Shown here one piece after another: positions 1 through 11,480 of a DNA stretch of 64,000 nucleotides; within the stretch, counting starts at the first letter, position 1, and each line of letters begins with the position of its first letter. The notes below the pieces were generated by a model. That model worked only from the letters and a program-made list of their open reading frames with translations. It was not told the origin of the DNA and searched no databases. The DNA is from Phlebopus portentosus (Eukaryota > Basidiomycota > Agaricomycetes > Boletales > Boletinellaceae). Location of the stretch: positions 3,534,001-3,598,000 of the forward strand of contig JAYXKI010000001.1 in the NCBI GenBank assembly GCA_037892935.1, read 5' to 3'. The translations under genes and the position numbers were made by a program.

Positions 1-485
1 GGAGATAGAACTATGATCTAATCAGTGCATCTTACAAGTACAGATTGGTGCGGTGCGGTGCGATGCGCGATTAGCCAATATGCACTACGCAGCGTCGCAA
101 GCCTCAATAATACAAGGCATGGCTTTCGTTTCATTCTCGGCATGCCCGAATTCGGCTAGATAACCGTAACACGCTGTGGCTATGGCCCTCCGGCGTCTCT
201 ACCACAAACAAATAATCAAGATGCGTCCTGATCCCGCTGCGCATTTCTCTGTGCGGATATATAGTCGGACTCCTTTCCACAGATGGCTTGGTACCCGCCT
301 GCCCCCCGAATGAGATAACTTCTCTCACTTTGTCGACCCGTTCCCCACCTTCACATACGGAGCTCACACTCGCCTACCCCTGATTCGTTGTCTAGCCGCG
401 TCTGCCTCGCGCCTGTCTGCAAGTAGGCACACCTTCGCCACACAATTGACATAAACCTGTACCATTACGCGCAACTTCGGTACAT
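1..485. other. Upstream intergenic region, no gene seen
   Basis: No reading frame here shows a recognisable protein. It begins with a short imperfect GGTGC microrepeat near 47-70 and probably holds the promoter and leader of the gene that starts at 486. Whether a gene runs in from the left edge cannot be judged. Confidence 0.5.
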
Positions 486-1203
486 ATGTGTTCCCCAAAA
501 ACCTCGAAACCGGCGTCGCCTCCGCCACCAGGCTTTCCGCGTATATATGAATTCATGCGTGTCTTCCTTCGCCGACGCGATGCCCCATGGGAGGTAGTCG
601 ACTACAAACACGTCCAACCTGTTCCAACGTTCTTCGATGATGAAGGTTAGTTACTCCCTTTCCTTCCATACTCAACATGCCACATACATCCCAGCATCAC
701 ACATCGTTCTATGATCATCACGTCTTTCTATTTCTATGTCATGATCTAACATCAAACAATTTGTTCTACAGATGTTGATATTCTCCATGTATCCGCGGGC
801 GAAACGCGGGGAACTTATGTGTTTGAACTGCACACTGGTTCCGCTAGCAAGCGACCAGGAAGGACAACCACACGAATTGATACGGTAGTCGACAGCGAGC
901 ATAGACGCAAAGCCCTCATTTTTGCTCGTAAGCAGCTTCTTGCGGAGGTTGCGAAGAAGGATTGCAATATGCTATTACTTGAAGGGTGCGTGCATGACTC
1001 ATCTCAATTCTAATATAACTCGCGCGTTTACTGACTCCGCATCTTCACTTGTGACTTGAAACAGATGGTGTCTAACGGTCCTCCGGAAAGGCAAACGCAT
1101 CCGAATTGAGGTGCAATACAACGGCCGCGGCGCTTTAGCGATTGGAAAACCAGATCTTGCGGAACGGCATCCACCTTTCATCGAACTGCTGGGACGAGTG
1201 TAG
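486..1203 (+). CDS. Unknown protein, three exons
   Basis: I do not recognise this protein. Three exons join without a stop. The first starts at the ATG at 486 and ends near 645 before GTTAGT; the second runs from about 771 to 986; the third begins after a GAAACAG acceptor near 1064 and ends with TAG at 1201-1203. The product is about 170 residues, with a Pro-rich start (PASPPPPGFPR), many basic residues and no signal peptide or membrane segment. The middle carries FVF-ELHTG-like strands followed by a helical stretch (RRKALIFARKQLLAEVAK). Clean phases at both introns and absence of stops argue that it is a real gene. Function is unknown; it may be a lineage-restricted basidiomycete protein. 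Confidence 0.6.
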
Positions 1204-2505
1204 GTGGCGAAGGAAACGAAGAGATTAAGAGCACAAGGCGTCTAACTGCGACAATGCGTCAACTGCGTTTCAATAGCTTCCCTGCCATCGGCGATGCATC
1301 TCGCTACATCACGGATTCCAATTACGGAACATCACACGAATGACGGCATGCCGGGTTAAGAGGCATTGATGGTTCTGCCATCTGCTTCTGCGAGATCGCA
1401 GTAGAGTCCTAAGCCAGAGGCACTTTGCCCGCAGTGCTATTCCCATCGGCTACGGGACCGTGCAGTGCCAGAATTGGCCCGCGCGCATCATGAAATTACC
1501 TGTGGGCGCTACCACGTTACATACATCATGGTCCAACGCTACGCAATCGTGGGAATTGCCGAGATTCGACATCAAAATATTCGCCTTTACAAAATATTCG
1601 CCTTTACACGATCCTATCGACCTACGCAGGCAAGAGAGCATCAATCGGTACAACCCAGCGCCATTCCTTTTTCTTGGTCTTGCATATCATCGTTTCTTCG
1701 CTGACGAAATTATCCATTCCATCCCATTTCTAACGCCGTTTCTCCCGACGTATTTACCCGCAAGTATCTCCTGTGTACCCTCACCCCCTGCATGTCATCA
1801 TCCTTCGTCCGCCGGCTTTGATAACGTGTGCAATTATTTGTAATCCTAAGAAAGTACGGTTTTGTTGTAACACCATAGAAGTATAGCCGATTTCGTAACA
1901 GTATCTTTTGTGTATGTAAGTAGAATAGCGTCAACACCGCACTGTATGAATGGACTTTAGAGAAGAGAATCAGTTTCGGTCCGATACGCACGTTTGCTCA
2001 GGTTTGTCTAGGTTTGGATGGAAGGACAAATTGACCTGGCTAGCCGTATATTTCCTCCGATCGATTGAAATTCCCAGACCCAGAGTGTTCTTTGCGGCAG
2101 AAGCGCTGCCAAGGTGCACAATGTGCGCTCAAAAGCCGATAACTTCGATGAATGAAAAGCAGACGTCATTCGTTTTCAGTAATTTTTGAATAAAGGCAAC
2201 GTAAAAAGATTGAAGTGCTATTGTTGAAAGCAATCAGGCGGTCCAGGGGTACGCACTGGGTAGGCCAGTGGGCCAACACCTGTTTTGTGTTCAATTCTTC
2301 AGGTAGTCAATACGGATGATGGACGTATGATGCTAATGACCCGTCGGACATCTCTTCGGATAACAACAGAAGTCAGACGGAAACAGTCACCAGGTCGTAA
2401 TCCACGGTAAGTCATAAGTAATACAATCAAGATCTGCGAGACTTCGCAGTTGAACTTCACTGGCGCTCTGTATTGATTTTTCGTTGCTGGCTTCTTGTTC
2501 AGCTT
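1204..2505. other. Intergenic region with a 17-bp tandem duplication
   Basis: About 1.3 kb between the unknown gene and the sulfurtransferase. A 127-codon open frame at 1460-1843 has no recognisable domain and no convincing exon partner, so I do not call it. The only structure I see is the tandem duplication at 1574-1607. Confidence 0.5.
1574..1607. repeat. Perfect 17-bp tandem duplication
   Basis: The 17-base unit AAAATATTCGCCTTTAC occurs twice back to back (1574-1590 and 1591-1607) with no mismatch. This looks like a recent replication-slippage duplication in noncoding DNA. Confidence 0.9.
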
Positions 2506-3830
2506 TCAAAAGTCATTGACAATCTTGCTCTCCTTGCGAAGAGCGTAACCAGTCCAAGACTGAACAACAACAACAAATTGCTGTCAGCACAGACATGCGA
2601 TACAAGCTGCTTTCAGATTCCTACCTCGTCATACAGTGTAGGTTTCTCGGCCCCCAGGATCCTCAGGCCGAGCCACAGGACTCCTGCAGTCATACCACTT
2701 CCACAGCTCGCGATAATCGGCCTTGTACCTTCCAACACATCTTTCGCGTTTTTCTCTCCAATTGCATCTACGAGTGCCTTCCGCAATCTATCAGGAGGCA
2801 GGAAGGTCGTGTAGAGCACTCCCGAAGGAGCAGTATTTTGCTGCAGGAAAGCACTGAAAGGAAGTGAGAAAGCGTTCGGTATATGTCCAGAAGGCAGTCC
2901 CGGTCGAGGTTCAGGATCCTGGCCCATAAATCTACGCCAGAAGGGTTAATGCTCTGGAAATGCTGCTGTGATGACTTCAAGCTAACCTCCCCTTCGGTCG
3001 AGCATCGACGACCAGAGAAGCAACGCTGTCAACCGAGGGATCAAGCTCGGCATTTGAGACGATTTGTTCGTAGCCTATGAGTATTGGAAGCAGGTGAGAT
3101 TATGCTGGACATAATCATGCTTTTGTCAAATTGCATACTCTTCACGATCGAAGCGTCGTAGGCCGGAGGTGGATACTTTGCCCCGTCAGTCTGCTTAACT
3201 TCCGTCTCGACCACTTTAACCGGTAGTCCATCTGCTTCCCAGCGGGGCAGTCCGCCGTCGAGCACGCTTGAATTGGTATGTCCGAAAGCACGGAACATAA
3301 AGAGTGCGCGCGGAGCACTAAAGATTCCGTGGGAATCATATCTGATGCAAGCTCCGTTAGAAGTGACCCGTTTACTCTTAAGAAGGCATACATCACAACA
3401 TGTGTATCCGGCGTGATACCGAAGCCCTCTACGATGCACAATATTTCAACACCCGTACGTAACTCAACCTCTTTTGATGATGGTATCATTAATACTCACG
3501 ACAAGCTTTTGCAAATTTCTCTGGGCTGGGCATCATATGTTTAAGACCCAGCTCGTGCGGACTTGCAACAGCATCCAGGTCTAAAAAGCGTGCTCCAGGT
3601 AAGTGTTTCGCTTTGAATTCCTCGTCAACACGACGCGGAGAGTTCGGCATATGCCAACTCGCATCCAATGTTACGACTTTCTTTCCTGCATCCGCGGAAG
3701 CAATAGCAGACTTGAGCTCACTGGGCGTCAGAAGAAACGGTGCTATGACTTTAATAGACATTCTGTGCGAAAAGAGAGATGCTGAACGACCAAGAGAAAA
3801 ACGAGAGGATGTATGGAGAAGGAAAGGCAT
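2506..3830 (-). CDS. MPST: 3-Mercaptopyruvate / thiosulfate sulfurtransferase (tandem rhodanese)
   Basis: Transfers sulfur from mercaptopyruvate or thiosulfate to an acceptor. It serves cysteine catabolism, sulfide metabolism and, through the Tum1 role, tRNA thiolation. The first rhodanese half contains DASWHMPN and LPGARFLDLD; the second contains VVDARPKG, GLPSGHIPNAF and the active-site loop CGSGMTA, whose Cys is the catalytic residue and whose CGSG form is typical of mercaptopyruvate enzymes. About five introns; the one with donor GTATGCC near 3390 is 50 nt with a CTAAC branch site. The last exon ends near SWTGYALRKESKIVNDF with TGA at 2506-2508. The first ATG at 3830 adds a Ser/Arg-rich leader before MSIKVIAPF, so mitochondrial and cytosolic forms from two starts are possible (inference). 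About 330 residues, normal for the family. Confidence 0.9.
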
Positions 3831-5270
3831 ATTCTCGATACAAAGAATGCAGCATGCTGACTGTCAGAGAGACGGCACATGAACTCACGTGCGGTGGCTG
3901 GCATTCTATGACACGTACACAGATATAAACAACGCGACGACCATTACTACAATAAGAGCCTTTTAGATTTTGGAAGCAAGGACGCCAGGCTGAACGTAGA
4001 AATTGCCCTATGTCATCATATTCTTCAAGCTAATGTCGGGTTAATCGATGTAACTTCTCAACCGTCGTCTCAAAATTGTTTCAGATCTATTCTCGAGGCT
4101 CACAAGAGAACCGATTACTTTCGTCATCTTTGTAGATCGGGGTAAATCAGCTATGGAAGAGCGCAGTGCAAGAATATTTAGCCTTGATTCCAACATTAAT
4201 ATTGCAGGACATTTATAAAATTATATACGGGCATACCTGCGACTACACGCGACTAGAATGCATCAAGACTACACCGGAATGTGTGTGGATATCTGCAGAG
4301 ATTAATCAAGAATTGAAAAAAAAAGGTGTCTGAAGTGTGCATCGCGTCAAAATCTCTGGACAGAGATATGTACATAAACAATACGCAAGGATCGAAATTG
4401 CAAAACCACAAGAAATCTTGAGACGCATAAACGAAAATATTAATGTACAGGCAAATACCGGTCCTTTGAACACCCAATACAAAACACCTGCACAGCTTAC
4501 TGTGCACATCTTTCCCTCAATATTAATATATATAATGATAGTCCTACATGTCATCTATATGCCTAATTATTTTCAAGATGAAAAATATCCGCAAAAAATA
4601 AATATGGACAGATGAAAAAGTAGAGAGAATGTCACAGAATACCACTCCTCTGAACACCATGTGACATTACAAATGGGCAAGTCTCGCCTAATCGTGTAAC
4701 AAATGCTGATCTTATTATGTAAATGAATCCTTTATTCACCTGTCACACTTTTTGCTTGTCCATCTTGTATTAATTTATTTTGTGCATGCTTTCCCATGAA
4801 AATTTGAGTGAAGACAGTCGAAATGCTACATTATTGGATAGAGTGCTTAAAAGTACAATTAAATGTAAAAAGATTGCTTGAGAACACTGTGTTTAGCCTT
4901 AGGTCTACCAACTACACCCAAAATTATTGACTATCTGATTTTCACAGCCCCGAAAACTTGCTCATTTTCTTTGAAATTTTACACACATATCAATTGATAC
5001 ATTAAGCACCTACCATAATTTTTTTGTGGTGAGAAATGAAGAGTTGAGTGAGGAAATGTGAGGTGTTCAAAGGAATGGTAGTGTTTAAAGGACCGGTATT
5101 TGCCTGTATTTGCTCTGAATTTGTATTCCCACGTTGACGTAAAGAACACGTGTCACTCAAAAATTCGCGCAAGCTGTTCAAACGGACGTTTATTCGTATT
5201 CACACCGTCGTTTCTCTTTTTCGTGCTCAGTTTTGTCTCTAGCTGCTCTAGTCCTGTGCAGTTGTATATT
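3831..5270. other. AT-rich intergenic region
   Basis: About 1.4 kb of AT-rich DNA between divergently transcribed genes. Short open frames (for example 4337-4615) have no domain and AT-driven composition. I see no RNA gene or mobile element; regulatory sites for both flanking genes are likely but not identifiable. Confidence 0.5.
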
Positions 5271-5666
5271 ATGGGAAACGTGAGTATGTTCTTCAGGAAG
5301 CTCGAACGGTTCCTTATACTAATAAACCTTTTCTGCGAAGGGCGCCAAAGCAGCTCAACGACGAGAGCGCTCTGAGAAGGGTGGATTAAAGGCTGCGAGG
5401 AGTCAGCTGAAAGGGAACGAAGCAGCAAAGACCATTCAATGCAAGGTTTGCAGGCAGCCTTTCGTAGGTTCTTTGGCAACTGTTATATGAATACGGCTAA
5501 CATCCATATTTCCATGCCGAAAGATGCTGACAACGCGGCCGCCGCAGTAAGTAGATCATTTCCTTTGAGTAGCAGGAGGCGAACGGAGTACTGATTGCGA
5601 TGGCTAAGGCTCCTCGAGCACGCTCAAAATAAGCACAAAAAGACGAGAGAGGAGTGCTTTGACTAA
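5271..5666 (+). CDS. Small zinc-binding protein (4F5/SERF-like N-terminus plus C2H2)
   Basis: A 70-residue protein spread over four exons (5271-5279, 5341-5463, 5524-5546, 5609-5666), too fragmented for simple ORF calling. It starts MGNGAKAAQRRE, a Lys/Ala/Arg-rich segment like 4F5/SERF proteins, and ends in a short zinc-binding motif: CKVC at the front and HAQNKH at the back, separated by LTTRPPQLLE. The same layout is found in small conserved eukaryotic proteins of the zf-met2/ZNF706 type. All three introns are 60-62 nt with GT..AG ends, and the reading frame is kept across each. The family's role is poorly known; an RNA- or nucleic-acid-associated function is often suggested. The complete family fit makes the gene model strong although each exon is tiny. 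Confidence 0.88.
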
Positions 5667-5865
5667 CAGCCACGTTCGGCGTCTCGTCTTTTTAACTTGG
5701 TTCTTCTCTTTCGTTCAATATTGGATTTCATTTTGCAAGGCGCAAGCAATGATTAGCATTATAGAGGGCGTACATGTATGTTTGTGCTTTTGTGTCGAAT
5801 GTCATGATGGTCGGAATACCGTGTAAGACGAGGAATGTGTTACGAGCATCAGTGTAACGACGTGT

Positions 5866-6282
5866 TCATAGCGACGTGAATGAGCCACCAGCGCCTCCAG
5901 CCTGAGCATTGGCACCCATTTGTTGCATCCTCTCCCCAACCTTCTTGTTGACCTCAAAAAATTTCGCAACGCAGCGATCTACGCAGACGCTCTCTCCTTT
6001 GTTAAGATCCGCCTCAGTGAAACGCTGGTTTATGCATTTCGTGTAACATGATCTAAAGATATATTAATGAGCAGGAAAACAAGATGGCAACCACCAGAAA
6101 GTGCTGACGAGACCAGACGGTTAAACATGTCTGTAATCATATCTAGTCTGGCGGCTCGTCAGACAACAAATCAGATATCCGCAAAATGAAAAAAAGACGA
6201 ACTCAGCAGAAGCGAGCTCAATTCGCTCCGGATTAACATTACCGGTTGGAGAAGCCGACGGTGAGCCTCGAAGGAACGACAT
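5866..6282 (-). CDS. TIM10: Mitochondrial intermembrane-space chaperone Tim10
   Basis: Tim10 binds hydrophobic carrier precursors in the mitochondrial intermembrane space as part of the Tim9-Tim10 hexamer and hands them to the TIM22 translocase. Three exons (6282-6203, 6147-6109, 6052-5866) give 101 residues. The twin CX3C signature is present as CYTKC and CVDRC; each motif forms disulfides after import through Mia40. Around it are LDMITDMFNRLVSS and ADLNKGES, typical of Tim10 rather than Tim9. The C-terminus is Gly/Ala-rich. The introns are 55 and 56 nt. The start at 6282 (MSFLRGSPSAS) is the first ATG and gives normal family length. The gene is tail-to-tail with the zinc-binding gene at 5271-5666. 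Confidence 0.93.
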
Positions 6283-6500
6283 AGTAACAGATACAGCGTT
6301 TGACGGCAGAAGTGAGAATGTCCAAGACTACGGAAAGTGAGATCATGAGAGACCAGACAGGCACGTGATGTTTAAATTCGTCGATCTGCGTCTACGACGA
6401 TGATCCTTCCTTTCTCAAAATTTCGAACAGTTCCAGCTTCCGGTGCACGATGCTCTACTAAAGTGCTTCTATCGTTTTTCTCCTTTCCACGCCTCGCGCG

Positions 6501-9500
6501 ATGCCTGCTCCAATGAATTTAGGTTCTCAAGCACATTCTAATGCAGATGCGACCGCTTTTGCTGTACATCGCTGCAGATTTGTAGACTATTCTCCCTCTG
6601 CAATAACTTCTGTCGCGTTTCCTCCTCTGGTGCTTCCGACATCGTCTAACTCGAGATCTGGAAAATCACGAAGAAAAAGAAAAGGACGTTTTGGTCATCT
6701 TGCCGTTGGTCGTTCGAATGGAAATATTGAATTATATGAGTGGTCAAATCCACCAGACCAACAGGAACATTCAGCTAAGGCTCCCCAGGCATGGGTGCTG
6801 TCCAAGGTGAGATGATTGAAAGCTCGTGTCCTGTTGCTCATAAGCTGATACAATAACAAGATTCTGTATGGTCCGAATCCATCTAAAGTCGATTCAATAG
6901 TATTCATATTACGACATCCGCATCTCCTTGCGTACAACGAAGTTCCTGCGCTTGCCGACCTGCGATTATTTAGTGCGGGAGGTGGGAGCGAACTCGTAGA
7001 GTGGGATATTATGTCTGGGATAATACTTGTCAGTTAGCTCCTTCCTGGAAGTCGTGTAATGTTTCTTACGTTTATCTGCAGCGCACGCTGAATTCGCAAG
7101 GCGGAGCAATATGGCATATGGCTGCTAATCCTACAAGTACTCAGCTTGCACTTGGCTGCGAGGATGGTCGTGTGCGCTTAATAGACGTGTCTAATGGCGA
7201 AATGTCACATTTACGGCGGTTTGATCGAGCAAATGCAGGATACTTAGTATAGCCTGGGGCCCACCAGTACTACCTAAACCTGCGAGGTCGGGGGATAACG
7301 AAGAAGACGACGAAACCAGCAGTGAGGACGAGGATGATGAATGGACCGATTCTTGGCTTGTAACAGGCGGATCCGACAGCAGTCTCAGGAAATGGGACGC
7401 AAAAACAGGGAGAATTTTGGATAGAATGAGTACCGACAAAGCTCGGGGTGAAAGGACATTAGTCTGGGCCGTTGGCGTCCTTGCGTATGATTTTCTGCCT
7501 TTATGTCATTTTTTCTCGGCTGAAACAACGCACAGAGATGGAACTATTGTCTCGGGTGATTCTTTAGGCATCGTGAAATTCTGGGATTCACGGACATGTA
7601 CTCAACTTCACAGCTTCCCAGCTCATGGTGCAGATGTATTATGTATGGCCATCAGTCCAGTAAGCATTATTCCCAATTATCAGCTTCCTTTCGCTCATGT
7701 CGGTACAGGATGGGCAGTCCGTCTTTACGTCCGGCGTGGACCAGAAAGTGTGCCTTTTTACTCATGTTAAAGTATCCGATACAGACAAAGCAGGGAAGAA
7801 TGCTGGACATAAATCGAAGGCCCGATGGGTACAATCCACCTCGAAACGCATGCATTCACATGATGTCCGAGCGCTTGCAGTTTGGCCACCCTACTTGCCT
7901 ATCTCTTCGTCAGCTCGGCCGTCACATCTTAGTCCCTTTTCTGGGATTGCTCCTATTTTAGTTTCTGGCGGTTTGGATGCTTCACTTGTTCTTGCACCCT
8001 GTGCTACCGCGGGCACCTCAGGTCAGCAGCTGATCAATCCTCTGGCGACGAGCGCAGTATCGACGTTTGAGGATTCGTATCACCGTAGACTTGCCTACCC
8101 TACAGGACTTCAACCTGCAGTGACAGTTGCACGGTCTGCTCGACTGTTGCTATGTAGACGAGATACTAGTCTGAGCATTTGGCGAATAATCGGACGCGCA
8201 TGTATTCACAGTGCTCTAGAAGTCGATCTTCGTGCCGCCGATGCCATGGATGTGGATATGGATATACTTCCTCGTGACACCACCGAAGGAAAGAAACAGC
8301 AGGACGGAGATGAATCAGGGTATGAGAAGCTGCTCGATATGGAGTTGGACATCACGACAGACCTGTGCTCCAGCGCTATATCAGATGACGGGCGTTGGCT
8401 GGTGGTATCAGACGCATACGAGGTAAAGCTATTTGAACTCCTCGCAGACACAGGAAACGGTAGGATAAAACCGAGACGCGTCAAATCCTTCGTGGCGATA
8501 CTCTCAGCCTACCTTTCATCAAGTTCACCGTCGAACAAAGAGCCTGAAGGCGCCAGTGCCCTGGGCTTTACTCCGGATGGAGGCAGGCTGGTGATTGCAC
8601 TATCGCGGAGAGCACATGTGCTTGTCGTCGATCTTACGGGACGTTCTGCGGATGGACGACCTGAGCCTCGTGTCCTGAGGAGGTTTGAACATCATGCTGG
8701 TCGCGAGGCGCTGTTCGCAGGCGGGCGTGTTGTGAAGGACATCCCGGAACGTGCCAACGGAGTCGCTCATGTAAATGGCACCGCGGACTCAGATATTTCT
8801 GATGATACCTCTGATGTATCTGATGCCGAAATGGATAAGAACGGAAAGTTGGAAGAGGATGACGAAGACGAGGAAGAGCACGCGTCTATCACGCGCATGG
8901 CCTTCAGTCCTGATGGGCAGTGGTTTGTCACGACGGACGATCACTACCGCACACATATCTTCAACCTTGATGCCGTGCAGGTAAGAGTCTTCTGGCTCGT
9001 TGCGATCTTTCACTAACTAACCATTTAAATTCGTAGCATCATGCCGTCCTTCCCACGTCTCCTGCCCTCGTTACCGCATTTGCATTTTCGCCTTCTCCGT
9101 CCTCAGTATCCTCTACCTCGGCATCTTCAGGTTCCACCTTGCTGATTTTAGCACACGCGGATTCGACTATTGGCGTATTTGATGTAGAAGCGCGCCGGTT
9201 CGCACCTTGGGCCTCTCATCTTGCACAACTCGAACAACTTCCGCGTCGCTGGACAAGTTTACACGATAGCGTGCTTGGGATCGCCATTGAACCCCGAGCT
9301 TCTTCCTCGAGTTCTTCCTCTGTAGGGAGATCAGAAGATGGTGCAAGGCACGCTTTATTTTGGGGCGCTACATGGCTATGTCGTGTTTCCCTTGATGCTC
9401 CAGTTGGGTGGAGTGACTTCGCTAAGAAGCGACGGCGGGATGGTTCTTCCCAAAAACTGTCGTCGAAATCAAAGGGCAAATCCAAAACAAAGACTGGTTC

Positions 9501-9732
9501 GAATCCTACGGCAAACCGGGCGCCAGTTGTGGCCGCAGAAGGCGGAGAAGTCGATGCAGCGCCGGAAAGTGAAGAAGAATCAATGAGCAACTTTAAGCTC
9601 GTGACGCGATACCGTCCGATTCTGCGAGTAGACTTTCTAGACGCTGGTGAGCTGCTTGTCGTAGAACGCCCTCTTCTTGACGTGTTGCGCGGACTGCCAC
9701 CGGCGTTCTTCAAGCCTAAATACGGTACCTGA
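6501..9732 (+). CDS. UTP4: U3 snoRNP-associated WD40 protein Utp4 (cirhin-like)
   Basis: Utp4 belongs to the t-UTP/UtpA subcomplex of the small-subunit processome and works in the nucleolus on rDNA transcription and 18S rRNA processing. The opening VHRCRFVDYSPSAITSVAF and LAVGRSNGNIELYEW match the family's first WD repeat. Later repeats include WHMAANPTSTQLALGCEDG, TIVSGDSLGIVKFWDS and ITRMAFSPDGQWFVTTDD. The end, LLVVERPLLDVLRGLPPAFF then KPKYG, is the diagnostic Utp4 C-terminus. There are about six or seven short introns; the first begins GTGAGATG at about 6807. An acidic linker lies near 8820-8880 and a Lys-rich stretch with possible nuclear signals near 9425-9490. The TGA is at 9730-9732. 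Neighbouring Tim10 is transcribed away, so 6283-6500 is a divergent promoter. Confidence 0.92.
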
Positions 9733-9917
9733 CGGGTTTTGACCATGCCAGAACTTCAGAAAAGTATATAATACGGTCATATCATTTCCTTGCAGATCTG
9801 CTTCTTGTCGTCATTGTTCGTTTGCATTACAGTCCAATGTCCTTAGTACGTTTCACAAGCATTCAAATACAAAAGTACATTTACTAGAGCCCAATAGGAG
9901 GTAGCATCTCTGCAAAA

Positions 9918-10753
9918 TCACAGGCTAGATTGCATCTTTTCCAAAGTAGCTGCAAGCTCCTCCTTCGAGACTTTCTTTATAGGCCAATTCTCCTCGATCT
10001 TTACAACAAGTCCTTCCTTCGCGCTTGGTTTCGGGATGACGTGAAAGTGGACATGATCAATGTGCTAAGAGCAGCAAATTGTTGAGCCGTGTTGTATAAA
10101 CGCATGCCATTGGGGGCCTGCAACTCGCCTGAAAGGCCAACTTGCCGTTGTTCTGGGCGGGCGGAAAGAGTAAGATTAGCGGAAGTAAGTAAGTATTCCG
10201 GTCGGAATGTCGGTGGTGACAGACCTGTAGGATATTGTATTGCTCGACTCCGGTTGCGAATGCGATCCTCTTCACCATGGGTCCGATTTCAGACAGATAT
10301 TCATCAGGGAGAGTTCCGATGGTCACAGAATGATCTACCGTCGATTGAGAATACAGTATTCGTCTGATCCCTGGCAACACGAATGACGGAAATGCTTACA
10401 TTTGGGAACGACTAGTGTATGCCCTGGACTGATATCAAGGAACGCTAATCTGATTTCTATTGTTCAGCCATCTCACGAGTATTTTGATGACGTTATGTTA
10501 GCCAGGACAAACATAGACAAACATACGTTCGTTCCGTTTCGGCAACTTTAAAACTGGGAATAGACCCTATGTCACCGTGGGTTGAAAAGACCGCGCCTCA
10601 GTTAATGATTTGACTGCGCATGTGAACAGTCTTGGCCACCTTCGATTATTTTGCAGAAGAGACAACTTTGTCGACGAGTTGAATACAAACTCAATGCAGG
10701 TACCGATAAAGATGGGAGATACATACTTACTTTTCGTCCTTATTCGCAGCCAT
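9918..10753 (-). CDS. HNT1: HIT-family hydrolase (Hint-like)
   Basis: A histidine-triad nucleotide-binding protein. Hint enzymes hydrolyse AMP-lysine-type phosphoramidates and aminoacyl-adenylates in cytosol and nucleus. The triad is visible as DHVHFHVIPKP (His-x-His-x-His) near 10035-10060, and an upstream conserved block reads LAFLDISPGHTLVVPK. The N-terminus has SCLFCKIIEG, the usual Cys-containing start of this family. The first exon is very short (MAANKDEK, then GTAAGT) and begins at the ATG at 10753. About six exons; TGA at 9918-9920 follows ATLEKMQSSL. The total is about 150 residues, normal for Hint proteins. It converges on Utp4 with 185 bp between stop codons. Confidence 0.88.
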
Positions 10754-11480
10754 AATCACAGCAGTTAACAGATATCACGGGAAGAAGTTGAAGAATCGCG
10801 CGGGTGCTCTTTGAAGTGTGATTCAAAGAGTCCGTTTATAGCCGGTGTACCGTGCTACAACTGCTCACACGCTCGGTGGTTTTTGGTGAGTGAATAATAG
10901 AAAATCCGACTCTAGCTCGAAGGAAGTAGACTTGGATTTCCATTCTTTTTGTCACTTTCCAGGCCTGGGACTCATTGTTCTACAATAAGTAGTAAGTAGC
11001 CATGGCCTCGAGAACGAAAGAAAGACCTAAAATTAAGTAAATTGCGGACATAGTCATATTCCAGGTGTTCCCTGCCTGAGCCCGAAGAACAATCAAGAAG
11101 CTTCCGTGATTCGACGATCCTCCTGAATCCTGATAGGCTGAGTCGAGGCCAACATTAATAAAAATAAGCGAGCCGCATAAATATTCTATTTTGGAATGGT
11201 GACGTATTTGACATTGCTACAATATATATTCGAATAGCAGACAAGAAAATATTGGTAGCGACTGTAAGTGTCGCAGAAGAAAACGCTAGCTCTGGATGTT
11301 GCAATGGAGAATGGAGCGGAGGAAATCGAATCTAGAGAAGGTCATTCGCGTCGATCCTTGGTTCCCACGGCGGCGCGTCGCCAATTTTAAGCGTGGCGGG
11401 CGAGTCCATCTGTGCTTCGTCATGGCTGACCGTGTCCTTGGAGCGGAGAGCGATGCATTTTCGTTTTAGAGCGCGTCCCA
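10754..11480. other. Divergent intergenic region
   Basis: About 730 bp between the start codons of the HIT gene and the Mpv17-like gene. It should contain both promoters. I see no additional coding exon and no clear repeat. Confidence 0.5.

Noticed and set aside
1460..1843. 127-codon open frame
   Set aside because: Overlaps other frames of similar length, contains the tandem duplication and shows no domain.
9495..9505. GGTTCGAATCC, like a tRNA B box
   Set aside because: Inside the Utp4 coding sequence (Gly-Ser-Asn-Pro), with no A box or cloverleaf around it.
9216..9746. 176-codon minus-strand frame
   Set aside because: Antisense shadow of the last exon of Utp4.
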